From: Mizugakiibacter sp.
GTDB lineage: Bacteria > Pseudomonadota > Gammaproteobacteria > Xanthomonadales > Rhodanobacteraceae
Direction of reading: 5' to 3'
Assembly (NCBI GenBank): GCA_003233305.1
Contig: QILI01000081.1
Span: 1-36,739, forward strand
DNA: 36,739 nt
Shown here: positions 25,008 to 33,417 of the stretch, in pieces
Position numbering within the stretch: position 1 is the stretch's first letter
How the letters are laid out: each line of letters begins with the position of its first letter
Notes under the pieces: generated by a model
What the model saw: only the letters and a program-made list of their open reading frames with translations
What the model was told of the DNA's origin: nothing
Databases searched by the model: none
Translations under genes and position numbers: made by a program

Positions 25008-25016
25008 TCGCTGTTC

Positions 25017-25529
25017 ATGTCCACACGCCTACCCGCACCGGTGGACGCTTGGCGCATGGTTGCCGCGAGGCGTTCATTTTTCGGCACGTTACCGGTTGCG
25101 GCGCTACCGCGGTTGGTGGCGTCGGTTGCAGAACCTGATGGGGATATCGAGTACGAACTGGATTTTGGATGCGATGACCTAGGCAATTCATCGCTTGATG
25201 TACAGGTGTGCGCCCGGGTTACGTTATTGTGCCAACGAAGCTTGGAGCTATTTCATACAGAATTGCGAGCCAAGACTCGTCTTGGCCTGATCAAGGATGA
25301 ACGAGATGAGGATGCGCTACCTGCTACCAGTGAACCTTTATTGGTGAGCGGGCCCCTACGGATGGAGGATGTAATCGAGGATGAGCTGTTGCTGGTATTG
25401 CCGCTAATTCCGGTGGCCCCAGGTAGCGAGCAGAAAATGGCTGCATGGATTAGCACAGACGGGGCTGAGGATGCAGTGGATACGGAACCGAATCCGTTTG
25501 CCGTATTGAGTCGGTTGAAATCGAGTTAA
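25017..25529 (+). CDS. yceD: YceD/DUF177 large-ribosomal-RNA accumulation protein
   Basis: DUF177 family protein of 170 residues, linked to 23S rRNA accumulation and always next to rpmF. N-terminal RLPAPVDAWRMVAARRSFFG aligns with the family start, which supports the ATG at 25017. A central VCARVTLLCQRSLELFHTEL and acidic VIEDELLLVLPLIPVAP follow, then a short NPFAVLSRLKS tail typical of the family. No ribosome-binding site is seen upstream. rpmF follows after 21 bp. Confidence 0.9.
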   Translation: MSTRLPAPVDAWRMVAARRSFFGTLPVAALPRLVASVAEPDGDIEYELDFGCDDLGNSSLDVQVCARVTLLCQRSLELFHTELRAKTRLGLIKDERDEDALPATSEPLLVSGPLRMEDVIEDELLLVLPLIPVAPGSEQKMAAWISTDGAEDAVDTEPNPFAVLSRLKSS

Positions 25530-25550
25530 GTATTTTTTGGAGTAAATACC

Positions 25551-25742
25551 ATGGCTGTGCAAAAAAGCCGTAAGACGCCTTCCCGTCGCGGGATGCGCCG
25601 TTCCCACGATGCCCTAAAAGGCGTCCTACTTTCTACCGATCCGACCAGTGGTGAAGTACACCTTCGTCATCACATAACCGCGGATGGTTACTATCGGGGC
25701 AAGAAGGTCATCGAGACCGCTGCAGATGCGGACGAGGGCTGA
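25551..25742 (+). CDS. rpmF: 50S ribosomal protein L32
   Basis: Ribosomal protein of 63 residues: [20 protein letters not shown] is diagnostic, followed by [20 protein letters not shown]. The zinc-binding cysteines found in some L32 proteins are absent. It has a GGAG site and is co-transcribed with yceD. In most gammaproteobacteria plsX comes next; here fabH follows after 74 bp. Confidence 0.97.
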   Translation: MAVQKSRKTPSRRGMRRSHDALKGVLLSTDPTSGEVHLRHHITADGYYRGKKVIETAADADEG

Positions 25743-25816
25743 ATCCCCCGTTTTTCAGGATGGATCGGGATGGCCGTAGCCGCCATCGACTACCCTATTT
25801 CGGAGTTCGAACCACG

Positions 25817-26782
25817 ATGTACTCACGTATTGCCGGAACGGGAAGTTATTTGCCTAGCCATGTGGTCACCAACGCTGATCTCGAGCGTACGGTAGAAACG
25901 ACCGATGAATGGATACGCAGTCGTACCGGTATTCGTGAACGGCGTAAGGCTGCAGATGGTGAAACGACCGGTGATTTGGCCTACCAGGCTTCACTACAAG
26001 CCTTGGAAGCGGCTGGGGTCGATGCCGCTGATCTTGATCTTATCATCCTGGGTACTACTACACCCGATCTGATCTTTCCGTCCACGGCCTGCCTGCTGCA
26101 GCATCGCCTGGGGGCCAACGGCTGTGCTGCGTTCGATGTGAATGCGGCCTGTTCAGGTTTCATGTATGGGCTGGGTATTGCGGATAAATTCATACGCAGT
26201 GGGGCGACCCACAAGGCGTTGGTAGTAGGTTCCGAGACCCTGTCCCGGATGCTGGACTGGAGCGATCGTTCTACCTGTGTCCTGTTTGGTGACGGAGCCG
26301 GGGCGGTAGTGCTGGAACCCAGCGAGGAACCCGGCGTTATAACGACCAAGCTACATGCCGATGGGGCTTACAAGGATCTTCTGTACAATCCGGTCGGGGT
26401 CTCGACAGGCTTTCTTGACGAGCCTAACCACGGGGTACGTGTGATGATGCGCGGCCATGAGATATTCAAGGTGGCGGTCAGAACATTGGACCGAATCGTT
26501 GGCGAAACCCTTGAAACGGCTGGCATGCACGAATCCGATGTGGACTGGTTGATTCCCCATCAGGCCAACCTAAGGATCATTGAGGCTACGGCCAAACGGC
26601 TTGGTTTGTCTATGGATAGAGTGATTGTCACCGTCGACCGGCACGGTAATACCTCTTCCGGCTCAGTACCGCTGGCTCTCGACGAGGCCGTGCGTTCGGG
26701 GCGGATCGAACGTGGCCAGACCTTGCTTCTGGAAGCCTTCGGAGGCGGTCTGACCTGGTCCTCGGCATTGATTCGCTATTGA
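25817..26782 (+). CDS. fabH: 3-oxoacyl-[ACP] synthase III (FabH)
   Basis: Starts fatty acid synthesis by condensing acetyl-CoA with malonyl-ACP. It has 321 residues from the ATG at 25817. Catalytic Cys112 (NAACSGF), His248 (IPHQAN) and Asn278 (HGNTSSGS) match E. coli numbering closely, which supports this start over the in-frame ATG at 25760. The [12 protein letters not shown] substrate-binding segment is present. A GGAG lies 11 nt upstream, a rather long spacing. Confidence 0.95.
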   Translation: MYSRIAGTGSYLPSHVVTNADLERTVETTDEWIRSRTGIRERRKAADGETTGDLAYQASLQALEAAGVDAADLDLIILGTTTPDLIFPSTACLLQHRLGANGCAAFDVNAACSGFMYGLGIADKFIRSGATHKALVVGSETLSRMLDWSDRSTCVLFGDGAGAVVLEPSEEPGVITTKLHADGAYKDLLYNPVGVSTGFLDEPNHGVRVMMRGHEIFKVAVRTLDRIVGETLETAGMHESDVDWLIPHQANLRIIEATAKRLGLSMDRVIVTVDRHGNTSSGSVPLALDEAVRSGRIERGQTLLLEAFGGGLTWSSALIRY

Positions 26783-26892
26783 CGATCCCAGCCCATGAAG
26801 TGTTGTCGGCCGGAAGCTTCTGTACCTTCATTTCTCACAGTGTTTTACTGAGCGGCAGCATGGTCGCCCGCTTTTCGTTTTAGGTCGAAAGC

Positions 26893-27843
26893 ATGAGTCA
26901 AAATGTATCGCAACTCGCTTTTGTTTTCCCTGGCCAGGGATCGCAAACGGTAGGCATGGTCGCCGAACTTGCCGAGGCTTATCCCGAAGAGGTACACGGT
27001 GCTTTTTCTGAAGCCTCCCAGGGTGCCGGTGTGGGCCTTCTGGAACTCGCGCAGCGCGGGCCGGAGGAAACACTCAACCGAACAGTCAATACGCAGCCCG
27101 CATTGTTGGCAGCCAGTATTGCCGTGTGGCGTATCTGGCAGAAGCTGGATGGACCTATGCCCGCCTGCATGGCCGGACACAGTTTGGGTGAATATAGTGC
27201 GCTGGTTGCGGCCGGGGCACTTGGTTTGCGTGACGCAGCGGCCCTGGTGGCTGAACGTGGCCGTCTGATGCAGTCCAGCATGCCGATGGGTAGTGGCGCG
27301 ATGGCCGCCGTGCTGGGTGCCGAAGAAGACCTGATCGCCGATATTTGTGCCGAGGTTGCTGAAGGGCAGGTGGTGGCCCCAGCCAATTTTAATGCCCCGG
27401 GGCAGGTAGTCATTGCTGGCCATGCTCAGGCCGTTAGCCGGGCCTTGGCATTACTGGCCGAGCGTGGAGTACGTAGGGTGATCCGTCTACCCGTATCGGT
27501 GCCCTCCCATTGCGAGTTGATGCGTGAAGCGGCCTCTCGGCTGGCTGAGCGCATGGCCGAAATCAGTTGGCACATGCCGGATGTTCCAGTGGTGCAAAAT
27601 GTCGAGGCCAGGGCCTACGGCAGTGTCGAATACATCCATGCGGCACTGGAGAGACAGCTGTATATGCCAGTACGCTGGATCGATTGTATGCAGACGCTGA
27701 TAGCAGATGACGTTACACGCTTGGCTGAATGCGGTCCAGGTAAGGTACTTACTGGCCTGGCGAGACGTATTGATCGCAATCTGGACGCCCGTCCGCTTGG
27801 TACCCCGAGTGCACTACAGGAAGCTCTTGAGGCATGGCATTGA
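26893..27843 (+). CDS. fabD: Malonyl-CoA:ACP transacylase (FabD)
   Basis: Transfers malonyl groups from CoA to ACP. It has 316 residues: N-terminal LAFVFPGQGSQTVGM, the nucleophile Ser97 in AGHSLGEYSALVAAG, then arginine in ERGRLMQ and catalytic His in SVPSHCELM. It is separated from fabH by 110 bp, with only a weak hairpin followed by T-rich sequence (26850-26880), so some transcription may begin or end here. Confidence 0.95.
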   Translation: MSQNVSQLAFVFPGQGSQTVGMVAELAEAYPEEVHGAFSEASQGAGVGLLELAQRGPEETLNRTVNTQPALLAASIAVWRIWQKLDGPMPACMAGHSLGEYSALVAAGALGLRDAAALVAERGRLMQSSMPMGSGAMAAVLGAEEDLIADICAEVAEGQVVAPANFNAPGQVVIAGHAQAVSRALALLAERGVRRVIRLPVSVPSHCELMREAASRLAERMAEISWHMPDVPVVQNVEARAYGSVEYIHAALERQLYMPVRWIDCMQTLIADDVTRLAECGPGKVLTGLARRIDRNLDARPLGTPSALQEALEAWH

Positions 27844-27880
27844 TAGGCGTTATTTCCGCGTCGAAGAGTAGGAGAAGGTG

Positions 27881-28624
27881 ATGAACCAGGTACTACAGGG
27901 CGAAATTGCGCTGGTCACCGGGGCCAGTCGTGGTATTGGTGCGGCGATTGCCGATAGCCTGGCGGCTGCCGGGGCGCAGGTTATCGGTACTGCCACCCGT
28001 GCCACGGGTGCGGCAGGCATCAGTGAGCGACTGCAGGAATACCAGCTTGTCGGCCGGGTCCTGGATGTGACGGATTCGGTAGCTGTAAACGGCTTGGTTG
28101 CTTCGGTCAGCAAGGATTTCGGGCCAATCAGTATTCTCGTCAATAACGCTGGCATCACCCGGGATCAACTACTGATGCGGATGAAAGAAGAAGACTGGCA
28201 GGCCATTCTTGATACCGATCTCAGTTCAGTTTTCCGTACTTCCAAGGTAGTGTTGCGTAGCATGATGAAGGCACGCAAAGGTCGTATCATAAATATCGCC
28301 TCGGTGGTGGGGGTGACCGGTAATCCGGGACAGACCAACTATGCAGCCGCCAAGGCAGGTATCATTGCCTTCTCGAAGTCCTTGGCACGGGAAGTCGGGT
28401 CGCGTGGAATCACCGTGAATGTGGTGGCACCAGGCTTTATCGATACCGATATGACCCGTACACTGGGTGATGAACAACGCAAAGCTCTAGAGGGACAGAT
28501 TGCACTGGGTCGGCTTGGTAGCCCTGAGGATGTCGCCAAGGCCGTATTGTTTTTAGCTTCACCTGCCGCAAGTTACATGACTGGTGAGACTTTGCATGTC
28601 AATGGAGGCATGTACATGCCCTGA
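27881..28624 (+). CDS. fabG: 3-oxoacyl-[ACP] reductase (FabG)
   Basis: NADPH-dependent short-chain dehydrogenase of the elongation cycle, 247 residues from the ATG at 27881 (preceded by AGGAGAAGG; a GTG codon just before is less likely). Cofactor motif TGASRGIG (13-20), NNAG (88-91), and catalytic Ser141, Tyr154 and Lys158 (YAAAK) are present. The ending VNGGMYMP is standard. fabD precedes by 37 bp. Confidence 0.96.
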   Translation: MNQVLQGEIALVTGASRGIGAAIADSLAAAGAQVIGTATRATGAAGISERLQEYQLVGRVLDVTDSVAVNGLVASVSKDFGPISILVNNAGITRDQLLMRMKEEDWQAILDTDLSSVFRTSKVVLRSMMKARKGRIINIASVVGVTGNPGQTNYAAAKAGIIAFSKSLAREVGSRGITVNVVAPGFIDTDMTRTLGDEQRKALEGQIALGRLGSPEDVAKAVLFLASPAASYMTGETLHVNGGMYMP

Positions 28625-28699
28625 TTGATTCGATCCCGCGCTGCAAAGCGCAGTTGCAGGTTTGCCCCGGCCGGCTGGCGGTAAGACCTGTTTTCCGAC

Positions 28700-28705
28700 T
28701 ACAAT
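28700..28705 (+). promoter_or_regulatory. Candidate -10 box for acpP
   Basis: TACAAT lies 33 bp before the acpP ATG, in the 114-bp gap after fabG, and is followed by a strong GGGAGG ribosome-binding site (28722-28727). No convincing -35 box is seen at 16-18 bp. acpP commonly has its own promoter, which makes this plausible but unproven. Confidence 0.35.
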
Positions 28706-28738
28706 GCGCCGGCTTTTTACCGGGAGGTAAACCAACCC

Positions 28739-28978
28739 ATGAGCAGCATCGAAGAACGCGTCAAGAAAATTGTTGTTGAGCAACTTGGCGTCAAAGAAGA
28801 AGAAGTCAGCCCCAGCGCCTCGTTTGTCGACGACCTTGGTGCGGATTCTCTGGATACGGTCGAGTTGGTGATGGCGCTCGAGGAAGAGTTCGAGTGTGAA
28901 ATTCCGGACGAGGCCGCCGAAAAAATCACTACCGTGCAGCAGGCGACCGATTACGTCAACGCGCACGTCAAGAGCTGA
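28739..28978 (+). CDS. acpP: Acyl carrier protein
   Basis: Carries growing acyl chains on a phosphopantetheine arm. It has 79 residues, strongly acidic, with the attachment site Ser37 in [18 protein letters not shown] and a C-terminal [17 protein letters not shown] helix. It has a strong ribosome-binding site and is followed by a good intrinsic terminator, so it can be made separately and at a higher level than its neighbours. Confidence 0.98.
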   Translation: MSSIEERVKKIVVEQLGVKEEEVSPSASFVDDLGADSLDTVELVMALEEEFECEIPDEAAEKITTVQQATDYVNAHVKS

Positions 28979-29019
28979 TATTCCTGGCATCGCGGATGCC
29001 TTGATGTTCGCACCTTGGT

Positions 29020-29056
29020 CGAAAGCTGTGCCCGTTGGTGCGGCTTTCGTCTTTTT
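29020..29056 (+). terminator. Rho-independent terminator after acpP
   Basis: CGAAAGCTGTGCC, loop CGTT, then GGTGCGGCTTTCG form a 13-bp stem (outer seven pairs perfect, inner part with G-T wobbles), followed by TCTTTTT. It lies 41 bp after the acpP stop and before fabF, in the plus direction. Confidence 0.8.
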
Positions 29057-29145
29057 GGGGACCCTACTTATATGTATGGTTTATTACCACACTGCGTCAT
29101 AGATACTTTGAGCAATCAGCGCACTATGGCAGCGGGGATTGGCAG

Positions 29146-30378
29146 ATGAGCAAGCGAAGAGTCGTTATTACAGGTATGGGTATCGTATCGCCGATTGGCA
29201 ATACGGTATCCGCTGCGTGGGATGCCATCGTTCATGGACGCAGTGGTATCGGCCCCATTACCAACTTCGATGCAACGGCTTTCGCTACCCGGATTGCGGG
29301 GGAAGTGCGTGATTTTGATCCTGGCACTTATATAGCACCCAAAGATGTGAAGAAGATGGACCCCTTCATTCACTACGGGATTGCTGCCGGGGTGGATGCC
29401 ATACGCGATGCAGGCTATGAGGTGAATGAGGCCAACGCCGGGCGAATCGGTGTGGCCATCGGTGCGGGTATCGGTGGCATCCATACCATCGAGCGCACCA
29501 GCAATACACTCAGCAAACATGGCCCACGCAAGATTTCACCCTTTTTCGTACCTAGTTCGATCATTAACATGGTGGCGGGTCAACTGTCGATCATGCTGGG
29601 TCTGAAAGGGCCAAATATTGCTTGCGTGTCTGCCTGTACCACCGCTACGCACAATATTGGACTGGCCATGCGCATGATCCAGTACGGTGAAGCGGATGCG
29701 ATGTTGGCAGGGGGTTCCGAATATGCCACCACCGGCACGGCAGTGGGTGGTTTCTGCTCGGCACGGGCGTTATCCACACGCAACGATGAGCCTGAAAAAG
29801 CCAGTCGCCCTTGGGACGCCGATCGCGATGGTTTCGTGTTGTCCGACGGAGCCGGCGTGTTGCTGATTGAGGATTACGAGCATGCCAAGGCACGTAATGC
29901 GCACATCTACTGCGAATTGATCGGTTTTGGTATGAGTGCCGATGCGTATCACATCACCGCGCCGAGTGGCGAAGGAGCCAAACTGTGTATGCGCAACGCC
30001 TTGCGGGATGCCGACTTGAACCCGACTGAGGTGCAATACATCAATGCCCACGGCACCTCCACACCCATTGGTGACAAGGGTGAAGTCGATGCGGTCAAGG
30101 CGGTATTTGGCGATCATGCGCAGACGTTGATGATGTCTTCAACCAAGTCCATGACCGGCCATCTGCTGGGTGCCGCGGGTGGAGTTGAGGCCATCTTCTC
30201 GGCCCTGGCGATCCGCGAAGGTATTGCGCCGCCAACGATCAATTTGGATCACCCGGATGAAGGTTGCGATCTGGATTTCGTTGCCAATACGGCGCGTGAA
30301 GCCAAAATTGATGTGATCCTTACCAACTCGTTCGGTTTCGGTGGAACCAACGGCACGCTGGTGCTGCGTCGCGCCTGA
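29146..30378 (+). CDS. fabF: 3-oxoacyl-[ACP] synthase II (FabF)
   Basis: Elongating condensing enzyme, 410 residues from the ATG at 29146. The open frame continues upstream to 29035, but that part overlaps the acpP terminator and is not conserved. Catalytic Cys164 ([12 protein letters not shown]), His in NAHGTSTP and His in [10 protein letters not shown] are present, and the ending [15 protein letters not shown] is typical. The ribosome-binding site is weak (GGGGATTGGCAG). Because a terminator precedes it, a separate promoter within 29057-29145 is likely; I see AT-rich sequence there but no certain boxes. Confidence 0.95.
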   Translation: MSKRRVVITGMGIVSPIGNTVSAAWDAIVHGRSGIGPITNFDATAFATRIAGEVRDFDPGTYIAPKDVKKMDPFIHYGIAAGVDAIRDAGYEVNEANAGRIGVAIGAGIGGIHTIERTSNTLSKHGPRKISPFFVPSSIINMVAGQLSIMLGLKGPNIACVSACTTATHNIGLAMRMIQYGEADAMLAGGSEYATTGTAVGGFCSARALSTRNDEPEKASRPWDADRDGFVLSDGAGVLLIEDYEHAKARNAHIYCELIGFGMSADAYHITAPSGEGAKLCMRNALRDADLNPTEVQYINAHGTSTPIGDKGEVDAVKAVFGDHAQTLMMSSTKSMTGHLLGAAGGVEAIFSALAIREGIAPPTINLDHPDEGCDLDFVANTAREAKIDVILTNSFGFGGTNGTLVLRRA

Positions 30379-30695
30379 GGTAGGCATAGATCAGCTTGCT
30401 GTGCCTGATGCAGCGGGATTTAAGCCATGTTGCGATGCTCAACCATCGGCCCTTTTTCATCCAGGCATTGGTGCGATGGCAAAATCCGGGTACGCTTCTA
30501 TGAGAGACGTTCTGTTGGAACGTCGAGCTCAAGCGCCTCCCTCAGTTGGACCCGGTGCTTACCCAGGGCAGGTAGGGTGCTGCGGATACGGTTACGGTCT
30601 GTACCCCAGTTCAAAAATTGCTACGCTATCCATCCACAGGTACGCAACATGCGGGATCACTGCGCTGACATCGACTTGAACGATGAGGACAGAGT
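30379..30695. other. 317-bp gap between fabF and mltG, pabC position empty
   Basis: No gene with recognisable similarity lies here. A perfect 7-bp hairpin, GACGTTC-TGTTG-GAACGTC, sits at 30506-30524 without a T tract. One 90-residue frame (30427-30699) ends in an ATGA overlap with mltG but has no known motif and a composition typical of non-coding sequence. In E. coli pabC occupies this position. Confidence 0.6.
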
Positions 30696-31730
30696 ATGAG
30701 TCGTCATGGTATCGGCCGCGTGGCCCTTGTTGGAATAAGCGGATTATTGCTGCTGCTGGTCGTTACGGGGATCTGGTTGTATCGCGATTACCAGCAATTT
30801 GCCGCCGGGCCGATGCAGATTCCGGCCAAGACCACGGTTATGGTAGAACGTGGTGAGAGTCTGCGCGGCATCGTCGAGGTATTGCAGCAGCGTAAGTACA
30901 CAGCAGCTCCCTTTACCTACTGGCGTATCCTGGCTACTGCCATGGGGGTTGCCCGGGTGCTGCATGTGGGCGAATACGCGCTTGAGCCAGGCATGAGTCC
31001 CAGTACCCTGCTCGACCGGATAGGCGAGGGGCGGGTGGTACAACACATGTTTACCATCGTCGATGGCTGGACGGTAGCCCAGCTACGAGCGTCACTGGCC
31101 CATGTGGCAGACCTGAAACACCTAACAAAAAGCATGAGCAGGGCACAGATCGCCGAGCGACTGGGCATTGCCAACAACAATCCCGAGGGCTGGTTTCTAC
31201 CGCAAACCTATGCGTTTGTACTCGGCGAGAGCGATCTCGACCTGCTGGCTCGGTCTCATCGGGCGATGCAGCGGACCCTCGCGGAATTGTGGGCAAAGCG
31301 CGCATCGGGGTTGCCGATCACCAGTTCCTATCAGGCACTGATTCTTGCTTCAGTCGTAGAAAAAGAAACGGCCAAACCTGCTGAACGAGCGGAAATTGCC
31401 GGGGTGTTCGAGCGCCGCCTCAGCATCGGTATGCGTCTGCAAAGCGATCCGACGGTCATCTATGGTCTGGGCAGTGCCTACCATGGGGATATTACCTTCA
31501 AGGATCTGGCCACCGACACACCCTATAACACCTACACCCGAGCTGGCTTGCCACCAACACCCATCGCTTTGCCCGGCGAGCCGGCAATCCAGGCGGTACT
31601 GCACCCGGCAGCAGGCAAGGCCCTGTATTTCGTCGCCGATGGACAGGGGGGGCACGTATTTTCTGACACCCTCGCTGAACACAATCTTGCCGTACAGCGT
31701 TACCTGCTGCATAACCGAGCCAAGCCATGA
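30696..31730 (+). CDS. mltG: Endolytic murein transglycosylase MltG
   Basis: Inner-membrane enzyme that cleaves nascent glycan strands and limits their length. It has 344 residues: an N-terminal membrane helix (about 10-29), a LysM-like region (about 45-118), and a YceG catalytic domain with Glu222 in ILASVVEKETAKPAER. Downstream motifs GMRLQSDPTVIYGLG, YNTYTRAGLPPTPIALPGE and LYFVADGQGGHVFS are conserved. Its stop overlaps the tmk start (ATGA). Confidence 0.95.
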   Translation: MSRHGIGRVALVGISGLLLLLVVTGIWLYRDYQQFAAGPMQIPAKTTVMVERGESLRGIVEVLQQRKYTAAPFTYWRILATAMGVARVLHVGEYALEPGMSPSTLLDRIGEGRVVQHMFTIVDGWTVAQLRASLAHVADLKHLTKSMSRAQIAERLGIANNNPEGWFLPQTYAFVLGESDLDLLARSHRAMQRTLAELWAKRASGLPITSSYQALILASVVEKETAKPAERAEIAGVFERRLSIGMRLQSDPTVIYGLGSAYHGDITFKDLATDTPYNTYTRAGLPPTPIALPGEPAIQAVLHPAAGKALYFVADGQGGHVFSDTLAEHNLAVQRYLLHNRAKP

Positions 31731-32359
31731 GAGCGGGACGTTTGATTACTCTCGAAGGTGGCGAGGGGGCGGGTAAGAGTACGCTTCTGGAAGGTCTCCG
31801 TGCCCATCTCGGAATATACGGTATCGAGCCGGTACTGACCCGGGAGCCGGGCGGTACCCCCTTGGGTGAGGTAGTGCGGACACTGGTGCTTGATCCAGCC
31901 TATGCCGACACCTGTGCAGAAGCTGAGCTGTTATTGATGTTTGCGGCGCGGGCGCAGCTGGTGCGTACTTGTCTGCAGCCGCAACTTGAGGCGGGGCATT
32001 GGGTAATTTGTGACCGATTCACCGATGCCAGCTATGCCTACCAGGGGGCTGGCCGCGGTCAGCCATTCGAACGCATTGCTACACTGGAACATTGGGCTAC
32101 CCAGGATCTGCAACCGGATCTGACCTTCCTGCTGGACCTGCCGGTGGAACTGGGGCAAGCGCGGATAGCGGGGCGCGGTCAAAGCGATCGGATCGAACGT
32201 GAATCGGTAAGATTCTTTGCCGAGGTACGGGCGGCCTATCGAGTACGGGCCGCGGCATTTCCCGACCGCTTCTGCGTGTTGGATGCAAGTCTTTGCCCTG
32301 AACAGGTACTCGCCGCCGCAAATGCAGAAATTGATCGGCGCTGGAAGGACTGGCAATGA
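31727..32359 (+). CDS. tmk: Thymidylate kinase
   Basis: Phosphorylates dTMP to dTDP. It has 210 residues: P-loop LEGGEGAGKSTL (11-19 core), REPGGTPLGE, the DRF motif in WVICDRFTDASYAYQGAGRG, and a lid region AGRGQSDRIERE. It overlaps both neighbours by 4 bp (mltG and holB), the conserved mltG-tmk-holB arrangement. Confidence 0.96.
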   Translation: MRAGRLITLEGGEGAGKSTLLEGLRAHLGIYGIEPVLTREPGGTPLGEVVRTLVLDPAYADTCAEAELLLMFAARAQLVRTCLQPQLEAGHWVICDRFTDASYAYQGAGRGQPFERIATLEHWATQDLQPDLTFLLDLPVELGQARIAGRGQSDRIERESVRFFAEVRAAYRVRAAAFPDRFCVLDASLCPEQVLAAANAEIDRRWKDWQ

Positions 32360-33333
32360 ATGCCTGGCCCTCCTGGCTTGATACTTTACGCACTCAGTTT
32401 GCTCGGCGTATCGAGCAAGATCGGATGCCCCATGCACTACTACTGGGAGGGGCAGCCGGCCTGGGCAAGCGTGCTCTGCTCGAATGGTTGGTAGCGCGCC
32501 TGCTGTGCCAGTCGCCCAACGGTAAAATGGCCTGCGGCGTTTGCCATGGCTGCAGACTGCGCCAGGCGGGCACCCATCCTGATTTGGTTCGGGTCAGTCG
32601 GGGGGTTAATCGTGAAGGTCGGCCACGTACCGAAATTGTGGTCGATCAGGTGCGTACCCTGCGTGAGCAGGTAACCCTTTCCAGCCAGTTCGGAGGTTGG
32701 CGGATTACTATCCTGGATCCAGCCGATCGGCTCAATGTTGCGGCCGCCAATGCTTTGCTCAAGACTTTAGAAGAACCGGGGGAAAATACTTTGTTGGCAC
32801 TGGTTGCCGATCAGACTTGGCGGCTCCCGGCTACCGTGCGCAGTCGTTGTCAGACAGTGAATTTTACGCCACCCGATCCGCAACAGTCTCTGGCCTGGCT
32901 GCAAGGACAGGGGGTAGCAGATTGTGCTGCAGCATTGGCGGCGGCACAAGGTAATCCGGGCCGTGCTCTCACTTTGGTTGGTGAGGGAGCTCTGGCGCGG
33001 AGGGACCAGGTGCGCCGAGACCTAATAGCGTTACTCAGTTGTGGGGCGGATGTTTTACTGACGGCCAGCCAATGGAAACAAGACGAGCCGCAAGAACGAC
33101 TCCGCTTCGCTGCAGAATGGCTGGCTGAGCAGACGCGTGCCCGGGCCAGAGGAGAGATCGGACCGTTGCGAGTCAAGCAGGATCTATGGACCTGGTCGAG
33201 CCTGTTCGAGCAGGCTAATCAGGCCCGTGAAGCGTTGCGGGGGCCTTTGCGGGTGGATCTGGTACTGATAGATTTTCTCAGTTTGCGAGTATCAACTGCA
33301 GATGTGCGGCCCGTACGTGTAAACCAAATATGA
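32356..33333 (+). CDS. holB: DNA polymerase III delta' subunit
   Basis: Clamp-loader subunit without ATPase activity, 325 residues. It has a P-loop-like GGAAGLGKRAL, zinc cysteines in LLCQSPNGKMACGVCHGCRL, VDQVRTLREQVTLSSQFGGW, LKTLEEPGENTLLALVADQT and the SRC motif VRSRCQTVNF. It works with DnaX, encoded 16 kb away in this window. The C-terminal collar domain is Arg/Leu-rich. Confidence 0.94.
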   Translation: MNAWPSWLDTLRTQFARRIEQDRMPHALLLGGAAGLGKRALLEWLVARLLCQSPNGKMACGVCHGCRLRQAGTHPDLVRVSRGVNREGRPRTEIVVDQVRTLREQVTLSSQFGGWRITILDPADRLNVAAANALLKTLEEPGENTLLALVADQTWRLPATVRSRCQTVNFTPPDPQQSLAWLQGQGVADCAAALAAAQGNPGRALTLVGEGALARRDQVRRDLIALLSCGADVLLTASQWKQDEPQERLRFAAEWLAEQTRARARGEIGPLRVKQDLWTWSSLFEQANQAREALRGPLRVDLVLIDFLSLRVSTADVRPVRVNQI

Positions 33334-33417
33334 ACGGATTCGGACACGTTGACGATGGCTGGGTTAACCTTGCGATATGGATGCCATTAAAGGTGCAGGC
33401 GCTTGGAGGTTGAAAAA

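Noticed and set aside
26850..26880. Intrinsic terminator between fabH and fabD
   Set aside because: AGCGG/CCGCT is only 5 bp with a 12-nt loop before TTTTCGTTTT; too weak to list as a feature.
30427..30699. 90-residue frame ending in an ATGA overlap with mltG
   Set aside because: No motif, Ser/Arg/Cys-rich composition typical of non-coding DNA, and no good ribosome-binding site; mentioned only as a possibility in the gap entry.
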